Source: Saccharofermentans sp.
GTDB lineage: Bacteria; Bacillota_A; Clostridia; Saccharofermentanales; Saccharofermentanaceae
Assembly: GCA_024695565.1 (NCBI GenBank)
Contig: JAILHX010000107.1
Span: 1-7,069 of the forward strand
Reading direction: 5' to 3'
Length of the DNA stretch: 7,069 bases
Under the pieces are notes generated by a model, which saw only the letters and a list, made by a program, of their open reading frames with translations, searched no databases and had not been told where the DNA came from. Positions 1 through 7,064 of this stretch are shown here, one piece after another. Made by a program: the position numbers and the translations under genes. Each line of letters opens with the position of its first letter. Position 1 is the first letter of the stretch.

Positions 1-266
1 AGCATCATGAAGCGCTCGTCGCCCTTGAATGTCTGCTTCGTACGCTTGATCCTGTAAGCCATCTTGGCCTGAATGTCGCGTTCTTCAGCCTGCAGTTCAT
101 CGGCACGTTTATATAAGGGCAGTACCAGGAAATTGACGGCAAGACTTAAGAAGATGATCGATAAACCTTCGTTACCGATGATCTTATTGGCCACCATGAA
201 TATGACTTCAAACAGAAGTTCCAATGGCGAGATGATTATTGTGTATAACACATCTAAGACTGCCAT
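1..266 (-). CDS. Third YidC/Oxa1-like paralogue, 5' part only (runs off the window)
   Basis: Reading the minus strand from the ATG at 264-266 gives MAVLDVLYTIIISPLELLFE and then 68 more codons with no stop before the window edge. The 88 residues align without gaps to residues 1-88 of copies A and B: IIGNEGLSII, LAVNFLVLPLYKRADELQ and TFKGDERFMM are all present. Residue 45 is Asn, so this copy also lacks the YidC groove arginine. Residues 28-40 match copy A, while residues 72-80 (RIKRTKQTF) match copy B, so the segment is a mosaic of the two. Whether it continues into an AP/sulfatase domain cannot be seen, but the two complete neighbours make that likely. Candidate Shine-Dalgarno sequences are GGAAGG (280-285, 13 nt away) or GGAA (272-275, 5 nt away). 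It is read in the same direction as copy B, 60 nt downstream. Confidence 0.85.
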   Translation of the reverse strand, partial: MAVLDVLYTIIISPLELLFEVIFMVANKIIGNEGLSIIFLSLAVNFLVLPLYKRADELQAEERDIQAKMAYRIKRTKQTFKGDERFMM

Positions 267-326
267 AACTGTTCCGATACCTTCCTTTTCGTTTCTTCAA
301 CAATATAACTTTTAAATATAAAGGCT
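267..326 (-). other. 60-nt intergenic spacer between copy B and the third paralogue
   Basis: The spacer is AT-rich next to the copy B stop (AAAAGTTATATTG on the minus strand) and purine-rich near the next start (AAAAGGAAGG). I see no stem-loop with a T-run that would act as a terminator and no convincing -35/-10 pair, so read-through from copy B into the third paralogue is the simplest reading. It is much wider than the 3 and 5 nt gaps upstream. Confidence 0.6.
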
Positions 327-2951
327 TCAATAGAAACCTACGTATTCCCAGTTTTCCGGATCGTGCGGGTCTCCTTCAAGCACGAACCAGGCACCGGGTC
401 TGAATGTGTTGCGGCCAATATTTTCTTCGCAGAGATAATAGTCTGAGAAGAAAACAGTCTGAGGTCCGTTCTTGGGATCCGAAGTGATGGGATTGCCTGT
501 AAACGGATTTACAGGGTCATCGATAAGCCCTTCCGTTGCCAGGACCGGAGTATCTCCGTTGGTCATGAAGTCTTCTGATACCGTAAATCCTGTTGCATCA
601 AAATCCTTGACCATCAGAAGCGGCATGAAGAACTCCATATCGGTGTCGTTGCATGTTATGCCGAACTGACCGAAGTTATATCCGTGATCTGCTACCAGAA
701 TGATCCTTGTGTTATCCCAGACGCCCTGTCCGCGCAGATAGTCGAACCATTTGCCTAGCTGGATATATGTAGCCATATTGGACTGGTAGTGAGTTACCTG
801 GTCCATGGTGGTCATCTGCATGGTGACTCCGTCGATCGTATAACGTGAGACCATGTCGGTATCGTATTGGGTGTTATCGACTCTGATCGCGGGAACATAA
901 TCAGGCTCCTGCAGAAGGCACGGAGAGTGGGACGTCTTGTTTACCATAAGACAGAATGTGTTTTCAGAGCCGTCGCTTACTGTCGTGATGTTTGGCAGAT
1001 TTGTAAGTACCGGATACCACTCAATAAAGTCCTTATCAAATCCCGTAGCCGTTGTAAGGCTGTCACGCTTCTGCGATACGGAAGGTGCAGTCAGTGCATC
1101 TGAACTGCTTGAATCGTTGTAAAGACCGTTATCGTATAAGATCCCCTGCAGGAACAATGGTGATACCTTCATCATCGAGAAGCAGTACAGGTTGCGGTTA
1201 AGACTCTCCTTAACTCTCTCGGAAATAGCATTAAGAGATCCTCCGTCTTCTGCTTCGTCAAAATAGTTAAAGCGGGCACGCGTGATATAAGTGTTGAATT
1301 CAGGATGGTCATCGTAGATTGAGAGAACGGGGATCTCGTTATATCCTGCAAACGAAGGATCGCAGACCGTTACTTCATATCCGGCTCTGCCGAATATCTC
1401 GGGCATTACTTTGAGAGCTTCATTGTGCTTATCCACGAGGCTTAGTTCGGGCCTCTCATTTATCCTGTCAGGAGTATATTCATAACCGCCATATAGAGCA
1501 GGTGCTCCGAACAGAGTGTACGCTCCGTAAGAGATCGTATTCGGATAGTAGGTAAAGCCGTCAAACTGCTCTAACAGTTCGGGCTTCTCGTTAAATACGT
1601 AAGGAACCTGAGTGCCGAGTGAACGGTCGATCATGAGGACGACGACGTTCCTGCCGTTCTTACTTAACGGTATATAGGGCATCTCTTCAGACGGAGCGTT
1701 GTATTTGTAGAACCAGGTATAGCCGCCCCAGATATCGGCAGAGTTGAAAAAACCTGCTGCAAAAACTGCCAGGATCCCGATAATGAGCACCATCTTTGCA
1801 ACGATCCTGAATTTAGTGATGACAAAATACAATACGGCAGCCACCGCAATTACTCCAAGCGTGTTAAGCAGATACTGCGTGAGGCTAAATGCCGGCTCGA
1901 CCTTGTATTGAAGAGTCGATGACAGAACACCTAAGTCAGTTCCGAACAGCATGTAATCAAGTATCGCAACGCCGCTTAAGATCCAGATGCCTTTGGTAAA
2001 GACCGCCTTCATCTTATCGCTTATGAAGAAGTAGAATACGCCGCCCCACAATACCCAGCTGCCGAATGACAGGATGCTTGCATATGCGATATGGATCATT
2101 GGATTTGTCGGATTAATGATATCGATAAACTCTTCAACGGAAGCCCTGATGACCGTTGTCGGGATCAGGAATCCCGTTACCATGGCCATGAATACCGCAC
2201 CTGCGAAGAATGTTCCCCTGGATGCCGCTTTGGGTTCGATCGTAATTCCCGTCCTGATCTTCGACATGAATTCAGGCTTCTTAAGTTTGTAGATGAGGTT
2301 TTTGACAAGCGCGAAAACGTTGTTTAACAGCCAGTAGAAAACAAGACCTGCAGGTGAGTGGTAGAGCAGTACGAGGAATACGACAGCCAGGCCATATACC
2401 TGGATCTTGGACTTAAGAGGCTGACCCTTTGTGTAGATGATTCCCGTTACGATATTGATGAGTGTCATCACGATAGGGAGGATGTTCACAGGGAAGCTGC
2501 CTATCATGAAGGCTGCATCTTCTTTTCCAAGATCTTGGATAAAGCCGAAGGACATTCCCTGCAAACTCTGCATACCTGACAGGAGCCTGTATGCTGCGAT
2601 GAAGAACGGGATCTGCAGAAGAAGTGAAGCGGAACTCTTAAGTGCGTAGATTGGTTTGTAGTGATTGATGCGGTAGTATTCCTGAAGCATCATGAACCGC
2701 TCGTCGCCCTTGAATGTCTGCTTCGTGCGCTTTATCCTGTCTGCCATCTTTGCCTGGATATCACGTTCTTCAGCCTGAAGCTCATCTGCACGTTTGTAGA
2801 GAGGGAGTACCAGGAAGTTAACGGCAAGGCTTAATACTATGATCGACAATCCTTCGTTGCCTATGAATCTGTTTGCGACCATGAATATCACTTCGAACAG
2901 CAGTTCAAGAGGTGAGATTATCAGGGTATAAAGAGCAGACAGAAAAGACAT
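327..2951 (-). CDS. YidC/Oxa1-like insertase domain fused to extracellular alkaline phosphatase/sulfatase-superfamily domain (copy B)
   Basis: This 874-residue tandem paralogue of the preceding gene has the same architecture. The YidC-like part (1-225) is almost identical to copy A, with Asn45 in place of the conserved groove arginine. The middle region has about five spans (246-268, 286-309, 321-336, 360-379, 386-402). It lacks the extra pair of spans in copy A, and because a whole pair is missing the predicted topology is unchanged. The AP/sulfatase-like domain runs from about 430 to the end: LMIDR with Asp442, GAYT with Thr479, SHSP with His675, VADHG with Asp755-His756, and NGDTPVLATEGLI (798-810). 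The superfamily's metal-ligand and nucleophile positions therefore look intact. The domain diverges most from copy A at 610-665, between the core and the His motif, which is a candidate acceptor-recognition region. The ATG follows copy A's stop by 5 nt and has GAAGGG 8 nt upstream. The TGA stop is at 327-329. Function is inferred as in copy A. Confidence 0.85.
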   Translation of the reverse strand: MSFLSALYTLIISPLELLFEVIFMVANRFIGNEGLSIIVLSLAVNFLVLPLYKRADELQAEERDIQAKMADRIKRTKQTFKGDERFMMLQEYYRINHYKPIYALKSSASLLLQIPFFIAAYRLLSGMQSLQGMSFGFIQDLGKEDAAFMIGSFPVNILPIVMTLINIVTGIIYTKGQPLKSKIQVYGLAVVFLVLLYHSPAGLVFYWLLNNVFALVKNLIYKLKKPEFMSKIRTGITIEPKAASRGTFFAGAVFMAMVTGFLIPTTVIRASVEEFIDIINPTNPMIHIAYASILSFGSWVLWGGVFYFFISDKMKAVFTKGIWILSGVAILDYMLFGTDLGVLSSTLQYKVEPAFSLTQYLLNTLGVIAVAAVLYFVITKFRIVAKMVLIIGILAVFAAGFFNSADIWGGYTWFYKYNAPSEEMPYIPLSKNGRNVVVLMIDRSLGTQVPYVFNEKPELLEQFDGFTYYPNTISYGAYTLFGAPALYGGYEYTPDRINERPELSLVDKHNEALKVMPEIFGRAGYEVTVCDPSFAGYNEIPVLSIYDDHPEFNTYITRARFNYFDEAEDGGSLNAISERVKESLNRNLYCFSMMKVSPLFLQGILYDNGLYNDSSSSDALTAPSVSQKRDSLTTATGFDKDFIEWYPVLTNLPNITTVSDGSENTFCLMVNKTSHSPCLLQEPDYVPAIRVDNTQYDTDMVSRYTIDGVTMQMTTMDQVTHYQSNMATYIQLGKWFDYLRGQGVWDNTRIILVADHGYNFGQFGITCNDTDMEFFMPLLMVKDFDATGFTVSEDFMTNGDTPVLATEGLIDDPVNPFTGNPITSDPKNGPQTVFFSDYYLCEENIGRNTFRPGAWFVLEGDPHDPENWEYVGFY
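2023..2074 (-). repeat. Near-identical patch shared with copy A (4665-4716)
   Basis: These 52 bp, coding for the span containing SFGSWVLWGGVFYFF, differ from 4665-4716 at about one position by eye, including at third codon positions. Flanking sequence on both sides is clearly diverged, which is the pattern expected from a short gene-conversion tract. Confidence 0.7.
2317..2380 (-). repeat. Near-identical patch shared with copy A (5088-5151)
   Basis: These 64 bp, coding for the last YidC-like span (around SPAGLVFYWLLNN), differ from 5088-5151 at about 4 positions by eye. Most of the AP domain is far more diverged, so this patch reflects either strong constraint or recombination between the paralogues. 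Confidence 0.7.
2686..2951 (-). repeat. Direct repeat unit 2: 5' 266 bp of copy B
   Basis: This segment encodes residues 1-88 of copy B and is gap-free against 5457-5722 and 1-266. Around codons 72-80 (near 2710-2740) it is closer to the third copy than to copy A. Confidence 0.8.
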
Positions 2952-2956
2952 GGTTA

Positions 2957-5722
2957 TTACCCTTCGCCGATATACGTCCAGCTGTCAGGGTCGTGAGGAT
3001 CGCCGTTAAGCTCATACCACGGACCCGGAATAAATGTGTTGCCGTTGTTCTTCTCAACGTCGAGGATCTCGGAACCGAAGATATGCTGAGGTCCGTTCTT
3101 CGGATCTGAATTGATCGGATTGTTCGTAAATGGATTAACCGGATCTTCAATGAGCCCGGCCATGGCTAGTGTCGGTGTATCACCGTTTGTCATGAATTCT
3201 TCTGATACAGTAAAGCCTGTTGCATTGAAGTCCTTGACCATGAGAAGCGGCATGAAGTATTCGAGATCCTGACCGTTGCAAGTCAGTCCGAACTGGCCTA
3301 AGTCTCTGCCGTGGTCTGCTACCAGGATGATCCTCGTGTTATCCCAGACACCCTGCTCACGGAGATAATCGAACCATTCTCCGAGCTTAAGGAAAGCAGC
3401 CATGTTAACGTGGTAGTGGGTCACCTGGTTCTCTGTTGTCATCTGCATCGTTACTCCGTCTACGGTGTAACGATCGACCATATCCACATCGTATGCAGTG
3501 TTGTCGACGTTCAGTGCAGGAGTGTAATCAGGTTCCTGAAGGATGCAGGGCGAGTGTGTAGTGTCGTTGGACATCATGAAGAAGTAATTGTCAGAACTGC
3601 TGTTAATTACCGTCATGTCAGTAAGCTTAGTAAGAACAGGATACGATTCCAGGAATGCCTGGCAGTAACCTGTGCTTACCGAGAGACCGTCCATCTCCTG
3701 TACGAGAGCAGCTGCATTGATCGCACCATCAGTGCTGCCGGTTCCGTTAGAAGATTCGTTGTAGATTCCGTTGTTGTAGATCGTCTCCTGTAAAACGACA
3801 GGAGAGATCTTCATGAGCGAGTAGCAGAAGAAGTTACGGTTGCGGATGGCGCTGACACGCTCAGACGAAGCGATCGAAGCTTCGCTGTTCATGTCATCTT
3901 CGAAGTAACTGAATCTGCCTGTCGTGTTGTAGCAGTGGAATTCCGGATGACCGTCGTAAATGGACAGATCAGGGATCCAGTTGTATCCGGCATAAGAAGG
4001 ATCACATATGGTAACATCGTATCCGCTTTCGCCGAACAGAATAGGCATTACCTGAAGAGCTTCGTTGTGTTTGCTCTCGAGGCTTAAGTCATCTCTCTCG
4101 TTCATTCTCTCAGGCGTGTAATCGTAACCGCCGTAGAGCGCGGGTGACCCGAAGTTCGTGTATGCACCGTATGAGACGGTGTTCTTATAGTATGTAAAGC
4201 CGTCGAACTGCTCTAAGAGCTCAGGCTTCTCGTTGAAGATATAAGGAACCTGTGTTCCCATTGCACGGTCGAGCATGATGACAATAACATTCTGACCTTC
4301 CGTGCTGAGCGAGATAGCCGGCATCTCTTCTGTCGCTGCCGTGCGGTTCTGATACCACAGGAAAGAACGCCATACGAGTGCCGAATTATAGGCGCCGATC
4401 CCCGCAACTGTCAGTACACCGACAATAAGAACTGTCTTGGCGATCTTAAATGTTTTCGAGAACACGATATGGAAAACAACGCAGACGGCAATAATGACAG
4501 CCGTGTTGAGAAGATAATCAGTGAGTCTGAACGAAGGTGTCTGATCGAACTTGAGTGTCGAAGACAGCGTTCCGAGATTGGTTCCGAAGAGCATGTAATT
4601 GACGACTGAGATCCCGCAGATCATCCATACGGCTTCGCAGAACAGGGACTTTATCCTGTCGCTCATGAAGAAGTAGAATACGCCGCCCCACAGTACCCAG
4701 CTGCCGAATGACAGGAGCATCGAGTTAACAATGTAGATGACGGGGTTAGAAGGATGCAGGACATCGATGAATTCTTCAGCTGAAGCGTGAATGACAGCCG
4801 AAGGGATGAGAAGTCCCGTTATGAATGCCATCAGGATAACGCCGGCAAAGAATGCGATGACATCTTTAGGCTGAGCCTTAGCCTTCTTAGGGAGCTTGAT
4901 CTTGCCCAATACGAGAGGAAGCGCCAGAAGCAAGCAGCCTACAGAGAGAAGGACCTTCTGTCTGATATCAAGGTCAGGTCTTATAAGCGTCAGAACGAGT
5001 ATCACAGCTCCTGTAATTGCCAGGAGTATACTCAATACTTTCTTCGGATTCTTGAGTTTGTAGAAGATGTTCTTAACGAGTGAGAATACGTTGTTTAAGA
5101 GCCAGTAGAAAACAAGTCCTGCAGGTGAATGGTAGAGCAGTACGAGAAATACTGCTGCAAGACCGTAGACCTGTATCTTTGCCTTCAGCGGATGACCCTT
5201 TGTATAGATGATTCCCGAGATGATGTTGATCAATGTCATCGCGATCGGAAGGACGTTTATGGGAAAGCTCCCGATCATGAACATGGCGTCTTCCTTGCCT
5301 AAGTCGGAGATAAAACCGAACTGCATGCCCTGCAGGCTCTGCATTCCTGAGAGCAGGTTGTAGGCTGCGATGAAGAACGGGATCTGAAGGAGCAGAGAAA
5401 CAGAACTCTTAAGAGCATAGATCGGCTTATAGTGATTGATCCGGTAGTATTCCTGGAGCATCATGAAGCGCTCGTCGCCCTTGAATGTACTCTTGATATT
5501 CTTGATCCACGGGGCCATCTTGGCCTGGATGTCGCGCTCTTCAGCCTGAAGCTCATCGGCTCTCTTATAGAGCGGGAGAACCAGGAACTGAACGGCAAGG
5601 CTTAAAAATATGATAGATAAACCTTCGTTGCCGATGATCTTATTTGCGACCATGAAGATCACTTCGAAGAGAAGCTCGAGCGGTGAGATTATGAACGTGT
5701 AAAGCATTGAGAGGATCGACAT
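2957..5722 (-). CDS. YidC/Oxa1-like insertase domain fused to extracellular alkaline phosphatase/sulfatase-superfamily domain (copy A)
   Basis: This 921-residue fusion has three parts. Residues 1-225 are YidC/Oxa1-like: the GLSIIFLSLAVQFLVLPL span (34-51), a charged cytoplasmic hairpin (54-98), LLLQIPFFIAAY (110-121) and HSPAGLVFYWLLNN (198-211) follow the order of E. coli YidC. Gln45 sits where YidC has its groove arginine. Residues 229-446 hold about seven further membrane spans, including a pair at about 229-272 that copy B lacks. Residues about 470-921 form an AP/sulfatase-like domain: VIMLDR with Asp485, GAYT with probable nucleophile Thr522, THSP with His723, VADHG with Asp803-His804, and NGDTPTLAMAGLI (846-858) at the usual D..PTl..l.G position. 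Counting spans places this domain outside the cell. LtaS and GacH, phosphoglycerol transferases of the same superfamily, suggest a phospho-substituent transferase, but a hydrolase is possible. The start is fixed by GAAGGGGG 8 nt upstream, inside the end of the preceding gene. Confidence 0.85.
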   Translation of the reverse strand: MSILSMLYTFIISPLELLFEVIFMVANKIIGNEGLSIIFLSLAVQFLVLPLYKRADELQAEERDIQAKMAPWIKNIKSTFKGDERFMMLQEYYRINHYKPIYALKSSVSLLLQIPFFIAAYNLLSGMQSLQGMQFGFISDLGKEDAMFMIGSFPINVLPIAMTLINIISGIIYTKGHPLKAKIQVYGLAAVFLVLLYHSPAGLVFYWLLNNVFSLVKNIFYKLKNPKKVLSILLAITGAVILVLTLIRPDLDIRQKVLLSVGCLLLALPLVLGKIKLPKKAKAQPKDVIAFFAGVILMAFITGLLIPSAVIHASAEEFIDVLHPSNPVIYIVNSMLLSFGSWVLWGGVFYFFMSDRIKSLFCEAVWMICGISVVNYMLFGTNLGTLSSTLKFDQTPSFRLTDYLLNTAVIIAVCVVFHIVFSKTFKIAKTVLIVGVLTVAGIGAYNSALVWRSFLWYQNRTAATEEMPAISLSTEGQNVIVIMLDRAMGTQVPYIFNEKPELLEQFDGFTYYKNTVSYGAYTNFGSPALYGGYDYTPERMNERDDLSLESKHNEALQVMPILFGESGYDVTICDPSYAGYNWIPDLSIYDGHPEFHCYNTTGRFSYFEDDMNSEASIASSERVSAIRNRNFFCYSLMKISPVVLQETIYNNGIYNESSNGTGSTDGAINAAALVQEMDGLSVSTGYCQAFLESYPVLTKLTDMTVINSSSDNYFFMMSNDTTHSPCILQEPDYTPALNVDNTAYDVDMVDRYTVDGVTMQMTTENQVTHYHVNMAAFLKLGEWFDYLREQGVWDNTRIILVADHGRDLGQFGLTCNGQDLEYFMPLLMVKDFNATGFTVSEEFMTNGDTPTLAMAGLIEDPVNPFTNNPINSDPKNGPQHIFGSEILDVEKNNGNTFIPGPWYELNGDPHDPDSWTYIGEG
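2960..2965 (-). promoter_or_regulatory. Ribosome binding site of copy B
   Basis: The minus strand reads GAAGGG, then 8 nt, then ATG. The site overlaps the last codons of copy A, whose TAA stop is 5 nt before the copy B start. The spacing equals that at the previous junction. Confidence 0.8.
5457..5722 (-). repeat. Direct repeat unit 1: 5' 266 bp of copy A
   Basis: This segment encodes residues 1-88 of copy A. It aligns base for base, without gaps, to 2686-2951 and 1-266. The stretch covering ATGAAGCGCTCGTCGCCCTT on the plus strand is identical to that in the third copy. It marks tandem gene duplication and is not a mobile repeat. Confidence 0.8.
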
Positions 5723-5725
5723 GTT

Positions 5726-7045
5726 TTACGCCCCCTTCACCTTCAAAGCGGTCTTCTTTTTGGACTTCTGCTTTGAATTCTTATTGGTTTCACGTTCTTC
5801 AGCGGCTTTCTTCGCGAGAACTTCATTGTATTTTTCCATTATGAAATCAACTGATCTCTTTGTGCCTTCGCCCATGTGGACCCATGTCTCGGCGCGTGCC
5901 TTGTCACGTCCTGCCTGGAATGAAGGATCCTCGATGCATCTGTCGATCAGATCTTTGATGTTATCAACATTCTGTTCATTGAGTTCCAAGCCGAAGTCGG
6001 GAAGTACCCTGAATGTCCACATCTCCTCGTCGATCCATGCGGCATCGTAAGGTCTCTTGTCAAAAGATGCCTGAGTGTAGATGACGGGCTTGTCGAATAC
6101 GAGTGAGAAGTCGAAGATGACGCCCGAGAAATCGGAGATCAGTATATCTGACTGCCTTAGCACTTCGAAGTTATCGTTATCCCTGTTCCACTCGACCTTC
6201 GAAGGATCGGAATACTTGGACATGAGCTTATCGAGCATATCCTTCTCGGAAGTATAAGACTGGGGATGAGGTCTTATCGTGATCTTATAACCCGTTGATA
6301 TCAGTGCGTCGATCAACCGCTCGCCATACTTGGTGAGAAGTCCGCTCGCGCCCCATGAGGGAGCCAGAAGGACACGTCTGTCATGGGCGGGGACTTCGCC
6401 TGAAGTCTTAAGTCTCTTCATCATCTCGTCCATGTAAGGGATGCCGCAAAGAGCGATATCTTTATGGGGGATCTCGCGCAGATCCTCCAATTGGCGGATC
6501 TGCTTCTCCTGATACTCGCCCGAGAGGATTATGGCGTCATAGTGGTCGATGCCGAACATACGGTAAAGCGTGATGTCACTTGCCGCGTGGGGAATGTGTA
6601 TATAGCAGTCGACATTTTTCGAGCGCTTCCATTGGAAGACATCAAGGCTCGGAGTCGTTGACAGGACTACGGAAGCATTCAGGAGATTGAGCTTGGAGAA
6701 TGCCTTATTGCCCTCGCCGATGAACTTACCGGTGATGTATTTGTATTTCTTACCAAAGACCGGGTCGTCTTTTGAACATGTGAGATACTCGACCTTCTGG
6801 CCGCGCTCCTCGAATTCATCTAATATGGGCTCGAAAATATTCCAGTATCTCTTATGGTCGGTAAATACAGCGATCGGGATCTTCCGGTCATTGATCTTGG
6901 CGGTCTTTCCGCCGCTGATACGGAACTTGAGCTTCATTATGAGTGCCCGCAAAGAGAATACTGCCACACCAAAGATACCAAACAGTATGGTAAACAGCAT
7001 TCCTCCCGTACCGGGATCGATATATAAAACCTTCAAAAGACCCAT
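5726..7045 (-). CDS. CDP-glycerol glycerophosphotransferase family protein (TagF/TagB-like), membrane-anchored
   Basis: This 439-residue protein belongs to the CDP-glycerol:poly(glycerophosphate) glycerophosphotransferase family (Glyphos_transf), whose members transfer polyol-phosphate from a CDP-activated donor to a lipid-linked acceptor on the inner face of the membrane. Visible motifs are IHIPHAASD (about 149-157, at the place of the TagF WHGTPLK His motif), LLAPSWG (226-232), the RPHP motif (258-261) and SDFSGVIFDF (304-313), which matches the TagF S/TDYSSVxFDF signature. Residues about 10-37 are hydrophobic and begin with YIDPGTGGML, giving a single N-terminal membrane anchor. The last 35 residues are rich in Lys and Glu. 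The ATG at 7043-7045 is chosen because it follows GGAAAGAG and gives a sensible N-terminus, but the frame stays open to the window edge. The stop lies 3 nt before the next gene, so the two are probably co-transcribed. The family call is firm. The donor (CDP-glycerol, CDP-ribitol or other) and the acceptor cannot be read from sequence. Confidence 0.88.
   Translation of the reverse strand: MGLLKVLYIDPGTGGMLFTILFGIFGVAVFSLRALIMKLKFRISGGKTAKINDRKIPIAVFTDHKRYWNIFEPILDEFEERGQKVEYLTCSKDDPVFGKKYKYITGKFIGEGNKAFSKLNLLNASVVLSTTPSLDVFQWKRSKNVDCYIHIPHAASDITLYRMFGIDHYDAIILSGEYQEKQIRQLEDLREIPHKDIALCGIPYMDEMMKRLKTSGEVPAHDRRVLLAPSWGASGLLTKYGERLIDALISTGYKITIRPHPQSYTSEKDMLDKLMSKYSDPSKVEWNRDNDNFEVLRQSDILISDFSGVIFDFSLVFDKPVIYTQASFDKRPYDAAWIDEEMWTFRVLPDFGLELNEQNVDNIKDLIDRCIEDPSFQAGRDKARAETWVHMGEGTKRSVDFIMEKYNEVLAKKAAEERETNKNSKQKSKKKTALKVKGA
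5731..5738 (-). promoter_or_regulatory. Ribosome binding site of copy A
   Basis: The minus strand reads GAAGGGGG, then 8 nt, then ATG. The site lies inside the last codons of the CDP-glycerol-family gene, so translation of copy A is probably coupled to termination of the upstream gene (TAA AAC ATG). Confidence 0.8.
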
Positions 7046-7056
7046 TAATATAAAGA

Positions 7057-7064
7057 CTCTTTCC
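7057..7064 (-). promoter_or_regulatory. Probable ribosome binding site of the CDP-glycerol-family gene
   Basis: The minus strand reads GGAAAGAG ending 11 nt before the ATG at 7043-7045. The match is weaker than at the other starts and the spacing is long. It supports the chosen start, but the reading frame continues open to the window edge, so an earlier start outside the window cannot be excluded. Confidence 0.45.

Noticed and set aside
73..315. 80-codon open frame on the plus strand
   Set aside because: It is antisense to the start of the third paralogue and the spacer. The minus-strand frame is clearly the real one because it matches copies A and B.
267..326. Possible promoter or terminator in the spacer before the third copy
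   Set aside because: The AT-rich stretch offers TATATT-like hexamers but no matching -35 at proper spacing, and no stem-loop with a T-run. Not supported.
2905..3150. 81-codon minus-strand frame crossing the copy A/copy B junction
   Set aside because: It overlaps the end of copy A and the start of copy B in another frame. Both real genes are well supported there, and the product is an Arg/Thr/Ser-rich shadow sequence.
3311..3793. 160-codon open frame on the plus strand
   Set aside because: It lies wholly antisense to the AP domain of copy A, has no clear ribosome binding site or recognisable domain, and its existence is explained by the codon bias of the gene opposite.
327..5722. Reading the two large genes as ordinary housekeeping YidC insertases
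   Set aside because: They are three to four times the usual Gram-positive YidC length, lack the groove arginine, occur in tandem and carry a full AP-superfamily domain.
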